Positions 34,524-47,639 are shown, numbered from the stretch's first letter. The stretch is DNA of 64,000 bases from Morella rubra (GCA_003952965.2 CM025849.1:310001-374000), one strand, 5' to 3'. Notes: generated by a model not told the origin, from the sequence alone. Made by a program: numbers and translations.

Positions 34524-36601
34524 ATGACTTTTGTCTATAGGCTTCCATCTTTCTCTTGTTCTTCATCTTCAATCCATTTCAGACAACCCAAATCTATAGA
34601 CTTCACCCCGTTTGTTCTTTACATTATGATCATGATTATTCTTCTGCTACTTCGTCACCTTTTACCGAGAAGCACTCTATTGAGAGGTACCACAGGGACC
34701 AATGGCTGTACAAAAACCAAGTGGAGCGAATCTCATCTTGCTCCGTCCCTCCTGATTCTGATTCCGTAAGGCAAGATGACATAGCACTGCAGTTGCCAGA
34801 GCTGAAGAACATGCTTCGGGTGCTTAGAGAGAAGAGAGAAAGTGAAGGATGTGGTGGGGGGCACTGTGGGCCAGGGAAAGTGTTCTTGGTGGGGACAGGG
34901 CCAGGGGACCCTGAGCTGTTGACACTCAAGGCTGTAAGAGTCATTCAGAGTGCTGATTTGCTCTTGTATGATCGGCTGGTGTCCGAGGACGTGTTGGATT
35001 TGGTTGGCGCCGATGCTAGGCTCCTCTATGTAGGCAAGACTGCTGGGTATCACAGTAGGACCCAGGTAGCAAGTCTATCTATATAATAGCATCTTTTGTC
35101 ATTTGAGTTTGTGGGTTTGCTTTGATTTTCAACTGGGTTTCTGCTAAGAGTCAACCCTTCTCTGTTTCTTTTTTGGGGATATGTTCTATTGGTTTGCAAC
35201 CGGCTGTTTAGTACTAGTAAATAGAAGTTTTTTTTTCGAGGCTACTAAAAAAGAAGTTGAATTGGCATTGTGGGTGCAATTATCTGGCGTTATGGGGTCT
35301 TGCGATTTTTCGTTGCTGCTAAATGTAATGTGAGAAATTGAATCATTAGTCTTTTTCGTTACAGGAAGAAATACATGAGTTGCTTCTGAGTTTTGCTGAA
35401 GCTGGAGCTACAGTTGTGAGACTGAAAGGAGGAGATCCACTGGTAAGTTATTTTATTTGGGAAATGTAACTGAAATTTGTTTTCAGTACGGTGGGCAGAA
35501 ATTTACTTTTATGTGTTCTGTAGTAGAGCTTTCCCGTGACGTTTTTCTGGGGTTTTAGGTGTTTGGCAGAGGTGGGGAGGAGATGGATTTTCTGCAACAA
35601 CAAGGATTCAAGTGAAAGTAATTCCAGGTATGCGATGGTTGAGTAGTCTTCTGAATTTCTTAATCAAACAGAGTTCTTGAGGAGGGGCAGTTTTAACTTT
35701 TTAGGGGCTTCCATGTGAATGTAGAAAACTATATCTAGAATAAAAAATGTCATCATTTTAAAACAAGTAATTGGAGAATAATGACTGCCATCTACAAATT
35801 GATTTTAAAATTTGGAATGTTGTGAACTTGGAGGAACACTACATTAATTTGGTTCCATTTTGCTTGAGGTGTGGTGGGCCATTTACCCAGCCGTGTTTTC
35901 TCTCCATGTGGAGAAGTCATTAACCTTCCTTCTTTGTGAATCCCAGTGATACGGTACAAACGTTGCCAAATATGAGAGGGTTGACCAACATTAGGAAAGT
36001 TAAACAAAAAGGAAATGCAGAAGGAGAAAGATATTATGATGTATTGATCCGCACTGGCATGAATGGAAAAATGGACATAATCTGCTTTTTGAGTTTGTTG
36101 AGGTTGCCTTCCATATCAAATGGAACTTGCAACATTTCTCTATTGCCATTTATTGGAGCTGATCTTGTGTTGTTCTTTTGTTGGTAAATGATTATCTTAT
36201 TAGCATATGAATCATGGTCTCTTTCATAGATTGGACTTCGCTTGCTAATAATAGGATGATTATTTTGTGAATTTCTTTGCAGGTATCACTGCTGCTTCAG
36301 GAATAGCAGCAGAGCTGGGAATTCCGCTAACTCAAAGATGTGTTGCAAATAGTGTAAGATTTTTAACTGGGCACTCGAGGAAGGGAGGAACAGATCCTTG
36401 TTTGTGGCAGAAAACGCATCTGATACAGATTCAACCTTGGTAGTTTACATGGGCTTGTCAACCTTCCCTGCTCTTTCCCTAAAATTAATCCATTATGGTC
36501 TTCCACCTGATACACCGGCTGTTGCAGTTGAGCGAGGGACCACACCTCAACAACGCACAGTAAGCACAATTATCTTTATCCTTCTCCCTTCTCCATTTTG
36601 C

Positions 36602-36635
<34 letters not shown>

Positions 36636-37778
36636 TGTTTGTCATTTTTTGAGAGTATCTCTTTTTTTTTTTAAATGGTTGGTTGGCATGATAAAAGTTT
36701 TACAAACCTTCAGCTTGATCTTATGCGTTGCTTTTATTTTGGTCTTATTTCATTGGATGTAGTTTCAGTTTGGGTTTTTTTTTTTTTAAGGCTAAGATAT
36801 TGACTTTCTTGAAGCTTTTTGCATGTGGTTTCATTTTATTAAAACATTATAAGCACCGATCATAAAATCTAAGGTACATGTCAAAGGAAGTTCATCCATC
36901 TTTAGACAAGTATTCACAAAAAAAAAAAAAAATCAGCTCATCCCACAATTTGAAGAGAGGTGGGGAGGAAACATTGTGAATAGTTAACCTCAAATCATGA
37001 GGTGTTCGTTGGCTAGATGGGCTTTTATAGCTTCATTTTTCAATCTACGAAATGTAATTTTGAAACCTCAATCAGACTTGTGTACAACTCTTTTAAGATT
37101 TTAGAACAGAATCCATTCCATGGTTACCATTTCTAGAAAATGATTGATAAACTTGTGAAGATGCAAAGTATATCCTTTCTTTGTCAACACTTTGGCATGT
37201 ATTAATTTAATCAAAAGGGAATCTTTTATGTGTTATGGTCCATTGAAATATGCAGTGATTTTGAGGCAACTAACTGAATTGGGGATGCTATCTTACTGAA
37301 AAACCTTATGGGATATCTGTGGAAGATGTCACCCCCAGTAAAGTTTCTATGTGTGAGCTTTCAGAAAGTAGAATGAAAGATGCTGAGCTTCAAAATCCTG
37401 ACTTTCAGAACTTCACCTTGGAATGTAGAAAGACTGATGATACTAGAACTTATGTCTTATGGAATTACCGAGTGGAATCTTTAAAAGGGGTCTATGGCAA
37501 TTGGAAGTTTTCCGGTTTTGTGCTGCCAATGCCTACATCTGATTATAGTAGCATTTGCAATTATATAGGTCTTTGCTGAACTAAAGGATCTTGCCCAGCA
37601 AATTATGTCTGCGCACTTAGTATCACCGACTCTGATCATTATTGGAAAAGTTGTTGCGCTTTCGCCTTTGTGGCCACTTTCTTTGAAAGAAGCATCCAGT
37701 TTGGTGGAGGCTAAAAAGACATATTTCAGGCTCAGAAACAATCATGCTGACGGACAAGGAATTAAAAGGCTGAGTTGA
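34524..37778 (+). pseudogene. UPM1: Uroporphyrinogen-III C-methyltransferase (SUMT, UPM1-like), two frameshifts
   Basis: SUMT uses S-adenosylmethionine to make precorrin-2, the first step of siroheme synthesis in plastids, needed for nitrite and sulfite reductase. Five exons match Arabidopsis UPM1: up to 35065 ([46 protein letters not shown]), 35365-35442 (EEIHELLLSFAEAGATVVRL, GGDPL), 35559-35627 (VFGRGGEEMDFLQQQG), 36283-36559 ([41 protein letters not shown]) and 37569-37778 (VFAELKDLAQQ, SPTLIIIGKVV). Exon 3 and exon 4 are each one base short, which breaks the frame. The conserved THRG motif reads TQRC. The N-terminus may begin at 34556 in the main frame, or at 34524 with a further shift. 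Base changes at conserved residues favour a true pseudogene, but assembly error in the indels is possible. Confidence 0.88.
37319..37579 (+). other. Unidentified open frame inside the last SUMT intron
   Basis: An 87-codon frame within the 1-kb intron 4 of the SUMT gene. Its composition is protein-like (SKVSMCELSESRMKDAELQ) and uninterrupted from upstream of the ATG. No family is recognised. It may be a captured exon of another gene or a chance frame. Confidence 0.25.
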
Positions 37779-37974
37779 CTGCTACTTCTGGAAGGGAGCA
37801 TATCTTGTTTGGATCTTGTTGCGAAAGTTAAGATTGAGATTGAGGAACATCGACTCATGAGCAAGCTGGCGTGCAGAAATTTCGTTTTACTACTTTGGGC
37901 TTAGTTAATAAGCATCTTAGAAGCATGATGTTGTTTGAATCTAGCAGTGAGGGTTGCGGGGTCATCTTCTCTTT

Positions 37975-38040
37975 GCTTGTAAGGTGCAAGGAAGAGCAGT
38001 CTTGTTTGCTTGTAAGGTGCAAGGAAGAGCAATCTTGTTT
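37975..38040. repeat. Two tandem copies of a 33-bp unit
   Basis: GCTTGTAAGGTGCAAGGAAG followed by AGC(A)RTCTTGTTT is repeated exactly except at one base. It lies about 200 bp after the SUMT stop, in its presumed 3' UTR. Confidence 0.9.
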
Positions 38041-38327
38041 GCAATTGCAGCCTTTATTCTGTAATGCGGATAAACATCGAGTTTCTTCTGATACGTGCCA
38101 ATGATATGCTAATAACTGCATTACATTCCTTTAATATAGGGATGTACATCTTATGTGTTGGATTTTGCATCCAAATGAGAACCAAACGGCTTGTGCCTTG
38201 GACGTGCTCCTCTTGTTTGCTTACCAAAAACAGGCATTGGCATTGTCAGTTTTATGTTTTACTAAGCAGTGCATGTATTATATAATTGTGGGGGTAAACT
38301 GGACTATGCGCATGGTTGTTACTTTAA

Positions 38328-38805
38328 GGGGGCAATGTCATAGTACGACTCTTAATTATAGGCTAAAATCAATTTCACTCTCCGAAGTTTTAAAATGTTG
38401 ATTTGCACCTCTTATGTTTCGAACATGATCAATTCTCGTTTTTTGTTTGATTTTGGACATTAAGTTAGATGGAAAAACATGAAACGTGATCGAAATGCCA
38501 CTCCAAGATAAAGTAAAAAAGTAAAAAAATAAATAGATTTTTGAAGTAGAATTTTAATAATTTTATTTAAAAAATATTACTTTTTATATACTATTTTTAT
38601 TTTTTAATGAACTTTTAAAATATTTTTATTAATTTTATTTTGGAGGAGCATTTCGGTCATTTTACATGAAGTCTAATGGTCATTTCAAAATGAGAGCGAT
38701 GATTGATCGTGTTCGAAACATAAAAGACGCAAACCACCTTTTTGAAACATAAGGAGACTAGATCTATTTTGACATATAATTAAGAGGCGTACTATGACAT
38801 TGCCC
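38328..38805. mobile_element. Foldback MITE, Mutator-like, with exact 9-bp target duplication
   Basis: A 478-bp element with inverted ends of about 150 bp. The left end is GGGGGCAATGTCATAGTACG, and the right end reads CGTACTATGACATTGCCC. Inside, ATGTTTCGAACATGATCAAT and its near-complement GATTGATCGTGTTCGAAACA mirror each other. TTACTTTAA flanks both sides (38319-38327 and 38806-38814). It is non-coding and of a different family from the element at 26807. Confidence 0.9.
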
Positions 38806-38814
38806 TTACTTTAA

Positions 38815-39287
38815 GTCTGTATAGATTACACTTACATACGTATAGTACGCATGAAATCATGTTCACTCGTAAGATTTTCCTCCTACAAGGCGAAGGGGAC
38901 TTCATGAGTTGTAGGGTGCTTCCCAAATGATATATGCTTTTGTTTTTTGTTTTGTTTTTTTTTTTCATTAATGATTAATGTTTTACTTCAAATTATTGTG
39001 CGTATATGCTGATGTTTTGCGGAATCACAGCTCCTCTGTAGTTAAGATAACAGATGTGTCTCATTCATCATGCTTACTCGGAAATTTAAATTAAGTCCCT
39101 TTTTATTGATCTTTTGCTGCATTAGTGATGTCTGCACAACGGTCGTATCAAATATAATCCAAAATGATATCGAGCTTGCGGATGTAGGAAGAAAATCACA
39201 ACAACCAAAGGACAACTAGTGACCCCTATTTTTGATGATTAATTGGATGCATGAAACTACATGCAAAATGTTTGCATTAACTTGATA
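38815..39287. other. Intergenic DNA between MITE and LOX fragment
   Basis: AT-rich, with no gene recognised. Confidence 0.35.
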
Positions 39288-39690
39288 TGCTATTGGGGAT
39301 TCCTCTTCCGGCGACCCCTGGCTTTGAGGATGGATTCAAGAGCTGATCATATGGAACAACTCCAGCACTTAACTCTGTTCTTTAGATTCATTTTGTTATT
39401 CCCCTCATGACTTATCAATAATGTCTTCAAGATTCATCAGCCTTCCCTTACACCTTTCAAATGCAGCCTTTGTGACAGGCTTTTCAGCCCAAAATGGTTC
39501 GAGACTCTTTACCAATATGCTCCTCGTCAAGTGAGTGATGTGATTGTGCGTTCAACAGAGACTTGACGATGGTTACTTGAATCTGTGAAGGGAAGCACTT
39601 GAGCAGTTCATCTTCGGGCTTCATCTAGAACTTTTTAAACTCATCTTTGGATGGAGTACTCTCAGTTGGCATGTTGCTTCGGCTTTAAGA
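39288..39690 (-). pseudogene. Lipoxygenase C-terminal exon fragment (partial tandem duplicate)
   Basis: This stretch aligns with 39963-40360, the end of the last exon of the LOX gene just upstream on the same strand, with many substitutions and small indels. The last codons (ATTCCTCTTCCGG, complement of the SGRGIPN-type end) are recognisable. No other LOX exons accompany it. It is an old partial duplication lying within the 3' flank of the gene. Confidence 0.85.
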
Positions 39691-39962
39691 TTTGTGTGTA
39701 GGGCGCCATAAGGTGATTCTTGTTTGTTAGCACTGACATGGGGAGATTTTTGGAGCCTAGCAACAAGGGCTAGATAGATGTTAGTTGACTGATCATCCTG
39801 ACAGATACAGGTGTTTGATTGTATTTATTGAGGCATACAACAATTGCATCTGATAGGTACATCGTTTGAACATCCCATCCAAGAAAATCACATTATTGGG
39901 AGCAAAAGCGTAAACAATGAAACTAATTGCAAAAACATAACACAGATACCATCATTTCTAAA

Positions 39963-42900
39963 TTAAATGGATATGCTATTAGGAACTCCTCTTCCGGTGA
40001 CCCCTGCTTTCGAGGATGGCTTCAACAGCTCATATGGAACAACTCCGGCTCCAACTCTATTCTTCAGATCCCAATTGTTGTTCCTCTCATCGATGATCTC
40101 TTCAAGCTTCTTCAGTCTGCCATTGAAATCTTCAAATGCAGCCTTTATGGGAGGATTTTCCTTCCATGATGGTTCCATAATTTCACCCAGATACTCCTCA
40201 TCCGGTGAGTGACTCGATAAAACATCCAAAATAGCCATCACTTTGGTTGCTTGAATCTGTGAAGGGAAGCATTTTAGCAGTTGATCTTCTGGCTTCATCA
40301 TGAACTTCTTAATTTCTTCTTCGGATGGATCCTCGGTTGGCATGTTAGTTCGAGCAATTGTAGGCCTGTTTGGGAAGTACCCACCAAAAATGTACTGTCC
40401 AAAGTTCACAGCTGCATGGTGGCCAGAGGTTACCCAGATTATGGTCGTTAGAACCTGAGCCAGATTTTCAGTGTTTTTCAGGACAGGCCACCATGGCTCA
40501 TCTTTCTTGTCTGCGTGACCCACGGTTCTGACTTCTGTCCACCAAGCTTGAAGCTCCTCATCAGCCTGGACAAGAGATGGTTCTGGGTAGTAGTGGTTTA
40601 CATAGTCGCTAACCCATTGCTTAATGGCATCCCAAAGGATGAGACCATCATTGGCAAAAGGGTAATCTTTAATCGTTAGCCTCAATCCATGCTCTGCTGT
40701 TGGATCCTCAACTGCCATTCCCCTGAAAATTAATCAACAAAGGGTAGGTTAGAAGTTTCATAGAGCATGTTCTACCAAGTCTTTTGCAAGTGTAGCAAAC
40801 CACTAGATATCAAGAAGTCTTATGGGAACCAGGGATAAACTGGAAAGATCCTATATTACTTTGTTCACATGTAAATACCTTCTAATCAGGTCTGCTGGCA
40901 AGCCTTCCATGTCAAACCGCCAGAGCTGGTCATAAGCAGCAGAACTGAGCTCAATTGAGTACTTGCCTGGTGAGAACGTGCTTTCGATGATTCCACCTGC
41001 GTTAATGAGGGCTTCACGAGCAAGAGCATTAATTTCCATAGTGTATCTGAAATGAGGAAGTAGAAGTCTATAGATTGGATGCATTGCACTTAATTGTCGA
41101 TTAGCTGCAATTATGTATGGCTCTGTACAGCAGTGAGTCCTCAGCCTGCAATGGTACATAAGTAAGAACCAAAACACGTTTAATTCTCAATCGACGTCTA
41201 GCATTATTCAAAGGGAAGTTTCCTTGTCATGGTTTCTTTGTCTCAAACCATTTATAGAACCACTCCAATCTAGTGTGGTACGATTCTATGTTTCCAGAAT
41301 GCTTACCAGTGAATGACAAGCTGATGGTAGCCAGAGTCATGAGCACAGACATGGGCTTTAGCTAGCCGCCACAGCCAGCAGCCAGTGGCATCCCAAGTCG
41401 GGGCGAAAACTTGCTTCCATTGTGGTTTATCAGCACTAGGAGGCCGAGTGAGTTCAATGGCAAGAAGCCTCAGTGTATCATCCTCGGTAAGGAAGAACAG
41501 TGTCCGAGAACCATACAACGTGGTCCCTTCAAGTTCTCTTACTTTGTTCACGAAAGGTAGTAACAGGTCATGGTAATCCAACATAAACAGTCTCTTACTT
41601 TGCAAGGCCTGCAACCATATAAACCAGAGGACTCCTAGTTCAGGAAGTGGATTGCCTATGAAAAGGGTGAATTGCATAGAGATGTGACCAATTTGGTCTT
41701 GCTTTCTGCTATATGGTCAGATAAAATATACTTAAGAAGGATGAGATCCCTTTTTCATTAGATTTATAGGGGTAGATGAAAACATATAGGCAGATTTTTT
41801 CTCAGTCAAGCACCATCGGTGAAGATTCTTATATTTCTCTAACTAAATATTGGAAACAAATTTTGATAAAGCACATTTTTAATTGAACACACTCGATGAA
41901 ACAACTGCTACCAAAACGATTAAAACTAGTTGCATTGGCAAAGAAAACAGTTGTTGTCCAGTTGAGTGGTGATCAAAACGGAATGGAATACTGGTGACTC
42001 AGACTATGATCGTTGCAGTGTAATCGGTGTCATATGGGATTACCTCTTCGACAGTCGTAATGCCTCTGATCTCTCGTTCCACTAATTCTGTTGTAATCAA
42101 GGATTCAGGGGAGCCGTAGATCTCAGGGTCGAGCTTACTTTTCAATGGCCACTCCTGAATGAAATAGTAAAGTTACTACTAAATGCCTCAAAAAAGTTAT
42201 ATGAAGTAAGTTCTCCAAATGCTTAGGAATTTCTCTGCTAAAGAGAAAATATCCTAAGCCCTTCCATGTCCCAGATCCAAAATAACTCAGAACTGAATGT
42301 TATTTATGCCAACGATTCTGGGTATATACACACAACTTCCTGGGAAGTGGAGTTCATTGATGGAAGGACTAAGGTTATGTGAAGTACGGGGTGCTTTTTG
42401 ATTTCTCCTTCATTTTGCTTTTTAATTATTTTCTCTTTGTAAAAGAATTGAAGAATACCCACCGTAACTAGTTGTATGCTAAATGGATTGAGACCAGCAA
42501 GAGTTTGTCTAGAAAATTCTTCATCCCTGAACCATGCGAATTTATCTCCTGCAAAAGGAAGATTATTCAAAGATACAAATGAAACAGACGCACAAGAGAG
42601 AGATAAAAAGAAAGTAATAGACAGCCAGGGAGAGAGACACATACTATCAATCATTTCAGGGGTCTCAAAGCGTAAAAGATCTTCTTTGCTATCAACAATA
42701 GCCTTCACTAGCCTTGGCACTATTGACTGAAGGAGTCCTTTAGATTTAGGCTGTGGCAATGTGACCCTTCATCAAACAGTGAATCTATAGCCGTGAAGAA
42801 AGGAAACCCAAGGTTTGGTTCGAGGATTGCTATCTCAAGCTGAGGCAGTAATGCATGCAGCACATTTTTCAGGGTACTTTATTGAGAATGTCACTTGTTT

Positions 42901-45078
42901 AACCTCTGAGAATGCTTCGTCCCTCGGCACATACACACTGCTGCTTCTTTGTTCAGATAATGGATCTGTATCGTCACCACATACACACATTATATATCAA
43001 GCAAAGCCACCAGGTGTGTTCTTGACCTTATACAAGCTCAAGTAAGCTGATAGTAGAATATGCAACCCTTTACGACGATAATTCTATTAATTTTTGTTGT
43101 CTACTAATGCAATTCATGACAAAATCAGCTTCCAAATCTGTCTGGTCTATACAAAATTAACTGTTCGCGATCTGTTTCTTTTTTTTTTTTTTCCTGCCAC
43201 ATTAAATGTAGCTTTTGTTGACAAAGTTATTTTCTTCTTCTTTATGTTTCTAGGTTTTGTAGGCATAAGGATGGAGCTTGAGTTTTCAGAACGGGGACTA
43301 TAAGAGCAAGGTCACATGCACATAAAAGTAGCATATATACCATGGATTATAGACATCTAGGATCAAATACCTCTCATTGAAAAAGTTTAGCAAAATAGAA
43401 ATTTCGTTCGTTTTAATTTTTGATGAAAGCTAGCTGTATCAAAAGGAATTTTGGTTACCCTTTTCAGAGTGCGGGCGTCCTGTTCTGCATCGCCTTGGGT
43501 ATGGATGATCTTTGCCTCCAAAGACAGGCCGCGCATAGTCGGTGCTTTTATCAGGGTCACCGAGATCATTGTACGTATCATAATCGTAAATCCTTTCGAA
43601 CGATTTCCGTTCTCCTTTTCCATTGCCTCTTAAATTTTCCAGCTCTATTTTCCTCAACCTTGTCAACCCACTAGGCGTCTTTGATGGTAGGTAGGACTGA
43701 TGGAAAATAAGATACATATGTAGTCATGAGTAATTAGTCCATATTAAAGCTCACATGGATCTCATACAAAATATAAATCTAATTTATAAAACTAGAATCT
43801 TTCAAGGGTCAACTTGACCAAAAATAAAAATTGAAGAACTCTATGAAAAGAGTAAGTACTATCATGCAAATTAATACCCATGAATATGAAACAATGATGA
43901 GCTAATTGCATATTTAAATTTGTAAAAAAGCTATTATTTATCTCAAAAATTTAAAAGAAGATATAGATTTTATTATTTAAATTATAATTATTTACTTCCC
44001 TCAAGTGCGAGCTAGAGACTCACCTTACTTGAAGGGCTAAGACGTATATATTTTTAATTGAAATGATAGATTAAAGGCAAAATTAACTCAGGTTCAAAAT
44101 CTTTGTTTTTTTATTATTTAAATTATATTTTTTAACATAAGTCTGTGTGATAACTTACGAAGGAAAAAGAAAACGGGAGAAGAGCTTGGTAGCAATATTT
44201 AAGCGAGAAAATTAAGCACCTCATGAGTGAAGAAGATTCGCTTTTCAGGATTGTCGTATTTGGAGTGAACCCATGAATTACATGTAAAGTGAACAGGGCC
44301 ACTGGGGAAGCCATCGAGAACAATATTCATGAGGTAGACCTCCTTGTGGTGTTTATTCTCTAACAAAACAGCTCCAATCTGTCCAAAACTTGCCGAGACA
44401 ACAAATTCACTTTCGTATCTCACCTCGTCGTCCTTGGAGCTCACTTTGTGCGCAAAAGACTTGATCGTTTCCCTCTCCAAACCCGTATCTGTAATGATAT
44501 GTGAATAAAGAAAAAGAAAAACCACCAAAAACATGATTAAAATTTAAAGAGAGTAAAAACGAAGCAATTCATTGAAAAAGTGCAGTACAGATATTTCTGA
44601 ACCCAATTAATGACTGGAAAAGACTGACATATATTCCTTTTTTTCCTTTCATCTCAACATATATATAAAAATATCAGCTAGCGTAAGAGGTTCCAGTACT
44701 TTCACATGATCTACGGAACCACTAAAAGCGTATATTTTGTGGAGGTACACCAGCTTGTTTAATCGTTGTTTAACATGCACGCATGGCGTTTTCGCAAAAT
44801 TTGGATCACTATTGAAGATAATGGTGCTAAAGAAAATTTAAATCATGAGCTAGTAGATAATCCTCGAACTTACTGGGATCAAGCTCAGCGCTAACAAGCT
44901 CCAACAGAAATGTTTTCCCGAGTAAATCAGTGAGGTCATCGAGGGGCCTGGTTAAGCCTAGGTTGGCGAAAAACCCTCCTGTGGCTTTCACTGTCAAAAG
45001 TGCCGTAAGTACCAAAACTGACTTCTCAGAGACGGATGGAGAAAAGGTGAGGCTTTGCGTCAGACGAGAGTCTACCAT
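39963..45078 (-). CDS. Linoleate 13S-lipoxygenase, type 2 (LOX2-like); one exon carries two offsetting indels
   Basis: Nine exons on the minus strand: 45078-44874, 44488-44220, 43696-43459, 42965-42645, 42548-42463, 42154-42044, 41608-41307, 41145-40879 and 40722-39963, about 852 codons. 13-LOX adds oxygen to linolenate in plastids, the first step to jasmonates and leaf volatiles. The PLAT domain covers exons 1-2 ([36 protein letters not shown]). The catalytic domain carries [31 protein letters not shown], the iron-ligand helix [38 protein letters not shown] and the terminal SISI whose last Ile binds iron. Exon 4 has a +1 and a -1 indel about 100 bases apart. The frame is restored after them, but the stretch between reads through a TGA. 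The N-terminus lacks a clear long transit peptide. It is either a recent pseudogene or a gene with assembly errors. Confidence 0.9.
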
Positions 45079-45210
45079 TCTCGCTGGGTTGCAGTTACAA
45101 GAAGGGACAATGAAGTTTTAAGAGATAGCAAGAGAGAGGTTTGCAAAAATGGCATGGGTGCTGGATTTATTTATAGACAAACAGCTAGCTGGGTTTCTAT
45201 GTGTGTGATC

Positions 45211-45242
<32 letters not shown>

Positions 45243-45399
45243 AGAGAGGAGATGCCAACGTTTCCGGTCGGCGAGCGTCCTCACATTGGCAACGTTTTAC
45301 ATCTGCAGAGAAAATTAAACACCCAGCTACAGTGCTTTGTGCTTTCGTTCAATAACAAGGACGAATATTAGGTAGGTCAGAAGTTGCATGTGAATTCTT

Positions 45400-47490
45400 T
45401 GTCAGAACAGAGAGTCAAAATTAGATAACTTACAGGATAATTTATTTGTTAATTTCTCGTTTGGATTAGCAATGTTTTTAGAAGAAAACAACAGCTACGT
45501 ACTTTTGTCCCCTAATGAAGCAAACAATATTATAAGTTGTATCTGGCCCCTACATATATTATCAAATCCAATGTCGTAGATTGCTTCCTTGTTTTTGTAC
45601 TGTTTTTTCTTTGTATAAAAAACTTTTGGTTTTCTCTTTGATGACCACAAAGCTAGCGATCGCTCCTGGCCTAGATCATGACATAACTAGCTGAGTTTTC
45701 TGACGAGGAATTCTCATTAATACGTATAATTAAGCTCGAAATTCGCTTAGAGTACCAATATTTGACCGATGCATGCACACCGCTTTTCTTAATTTTCACG
45801 TTTTTCTCGACAATAAGAAGGAAGACTATTAGGTGCCATGTATCAGGACCAGCTTTTCTTTCCTTTTCATGGTAAATAGTTCAGTTGTATAAAGTGAAAA
45901 AGTACAGTAAAAGATCGCTATATATATATATATATATAGTACAGAAATCATGACAACAAAAATGATTAGATTCATTCCCTTAAGCTATAAATATGCACGT
46001 GTCAAACCCTAAAGCGCGGCCCCTCCCTAAAAGAATCTGTTCCGATGTTGCTTGTGGATTTCTTGTCATCCCTACAGAATGAATGATCGAGCGATGGTTT
46101 TTCTTCCTACAAAATCTGCATATCCAAAACGTCTCTCTCTATATATATATAATACGCAAAAGTTTAGTCTGTATGATTAATTTTAGGGTAAAATCCTCAT
46201 ATGATAATTCCTGTGGTATATATACGCATATTCCTGTGGTATATATACGTATTTGTACTTCAAAGATCATTAAATAACTTCTTGAGGTTCCTACCTTTTT
46301 ATTGGTCTTTCTGTGATCTATCCGTTAGAAAAATTAACGGTGACCTCAGTATAAGGGTTGCTTATATTAACGAGGAAAATCCTTGATCGCCCCCAAAACT
46401 GATCCTTTCCAGGTAAGAAATCAAACTTTGGCCACTCAATATATATCTGAATTAATGTGACGTTCCACAGAGGGCTTATAATATCGTCTCTATATGATGT
46501 CCATTTGAAAGTTACAAGCTGGCCGGACCAATGAGCATAACATATATTAACCCAAAACTCAGAATAAATAATTATACATGCATGTGCTCAGGGGCCATTT
46601 CCCTCTTGTAGTTAGCATCTCATGACTTTACTTATATGCAAATGATAGAACATGCAATGTTGAAGGGTACAATAGAATATATATAGTGGATAAGAAGGAA
46701 CCAAAATTTGATTCCCCGTCTGTTATTTTGTATGTGTGAAACAAATATTTCCCGAACCCACTTGCTGCCCAGATTACTGGTTTGGGTCATATATATATAT
46801 ATGATCGGGATGTTTTCAAAGAGAACATAATTAATGACACACTAAACTAGCTAGTGGCATGCAAACATGACATCGAGCTTATCCGACCCACTTTAATTAT
46901 TTTGAACTTCTCTGTTCCAGAACAGATTCCTCGAGCCACACACAATATCATTATATATACAAGTTGACGAAAAAATATTATTCTCATGCTTGGCGAGAAA
47001 CACAAATATATATATATATGGACGAAGACAATTAATATCATTATAATCTACGTATCACATGTTTCATCTTATATATATATATTGTATATAACAAAGTCAA
47101 CACTTCTTTCGACGAATACTGACACACTAGTGCATGAATATATTTGTTGGAAATAATAAGAAAAACTATGTATAATATATAACGCCATTCTTGCATCATT
47201 GATGATCATGTCGGAATTATTCCAACCTGTTGCGACTTTGTGAGCTGGCAACTGCAATCTGAAATTTAGGTGCAGCCAAATTAGCAATACCGTACCTCAT
47301 GAGTATCAAGAGATTCTTCTTTTGGTTCAAGAACAAATTAGAATTTTCGAGGAAAAAAGAGATCGAAAAGGAGAAGTACTTTACCCCTTTATATTTGCAT
47401 TTACACCGACTTAAGGAACTTTACAAGACCGGCTGTTTCTTGTATATATCAAAAGATACTCTACTTGATACTCACGGTATTGCGCTTGGG
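45400..47490 (-). repeat. LOX upstream region = arm 1 of an inverted duplication
   Basis: The promoter side of the LOX gene matches 49415-51470 in inverted orientation over many blocks. 45440-45560 pairs with 51340-51470, 45760-45840 with 51095-51175, 46410-46640 with 50170-50430, 46690-46930 with 49860-50110, and 47100-47310 with 49525-49745. The arms are diverged, with many small indels and different TA-microsatellite lengths. A short piece near 47449-47490 also matches 49510-49550 in direct orientation. A 22-bp phrase with TTCCTGTGGTATATATACG is doubled at 46205-46250. Confidence 0.85.
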
Positions 47491-47639
47491 ATGCATATCG
47501 AGCAAAAAATATGCTGTCCATCCAGCAGAAGAAATAAATGCTGACTAGTAATATTACATATGCATGGGAAATGCATGTCGATCGAGCAAAAGATATGCTG
47601 ATCACTAGTGGAAAAAGATGTACATGGCTTTTGCTCTCT

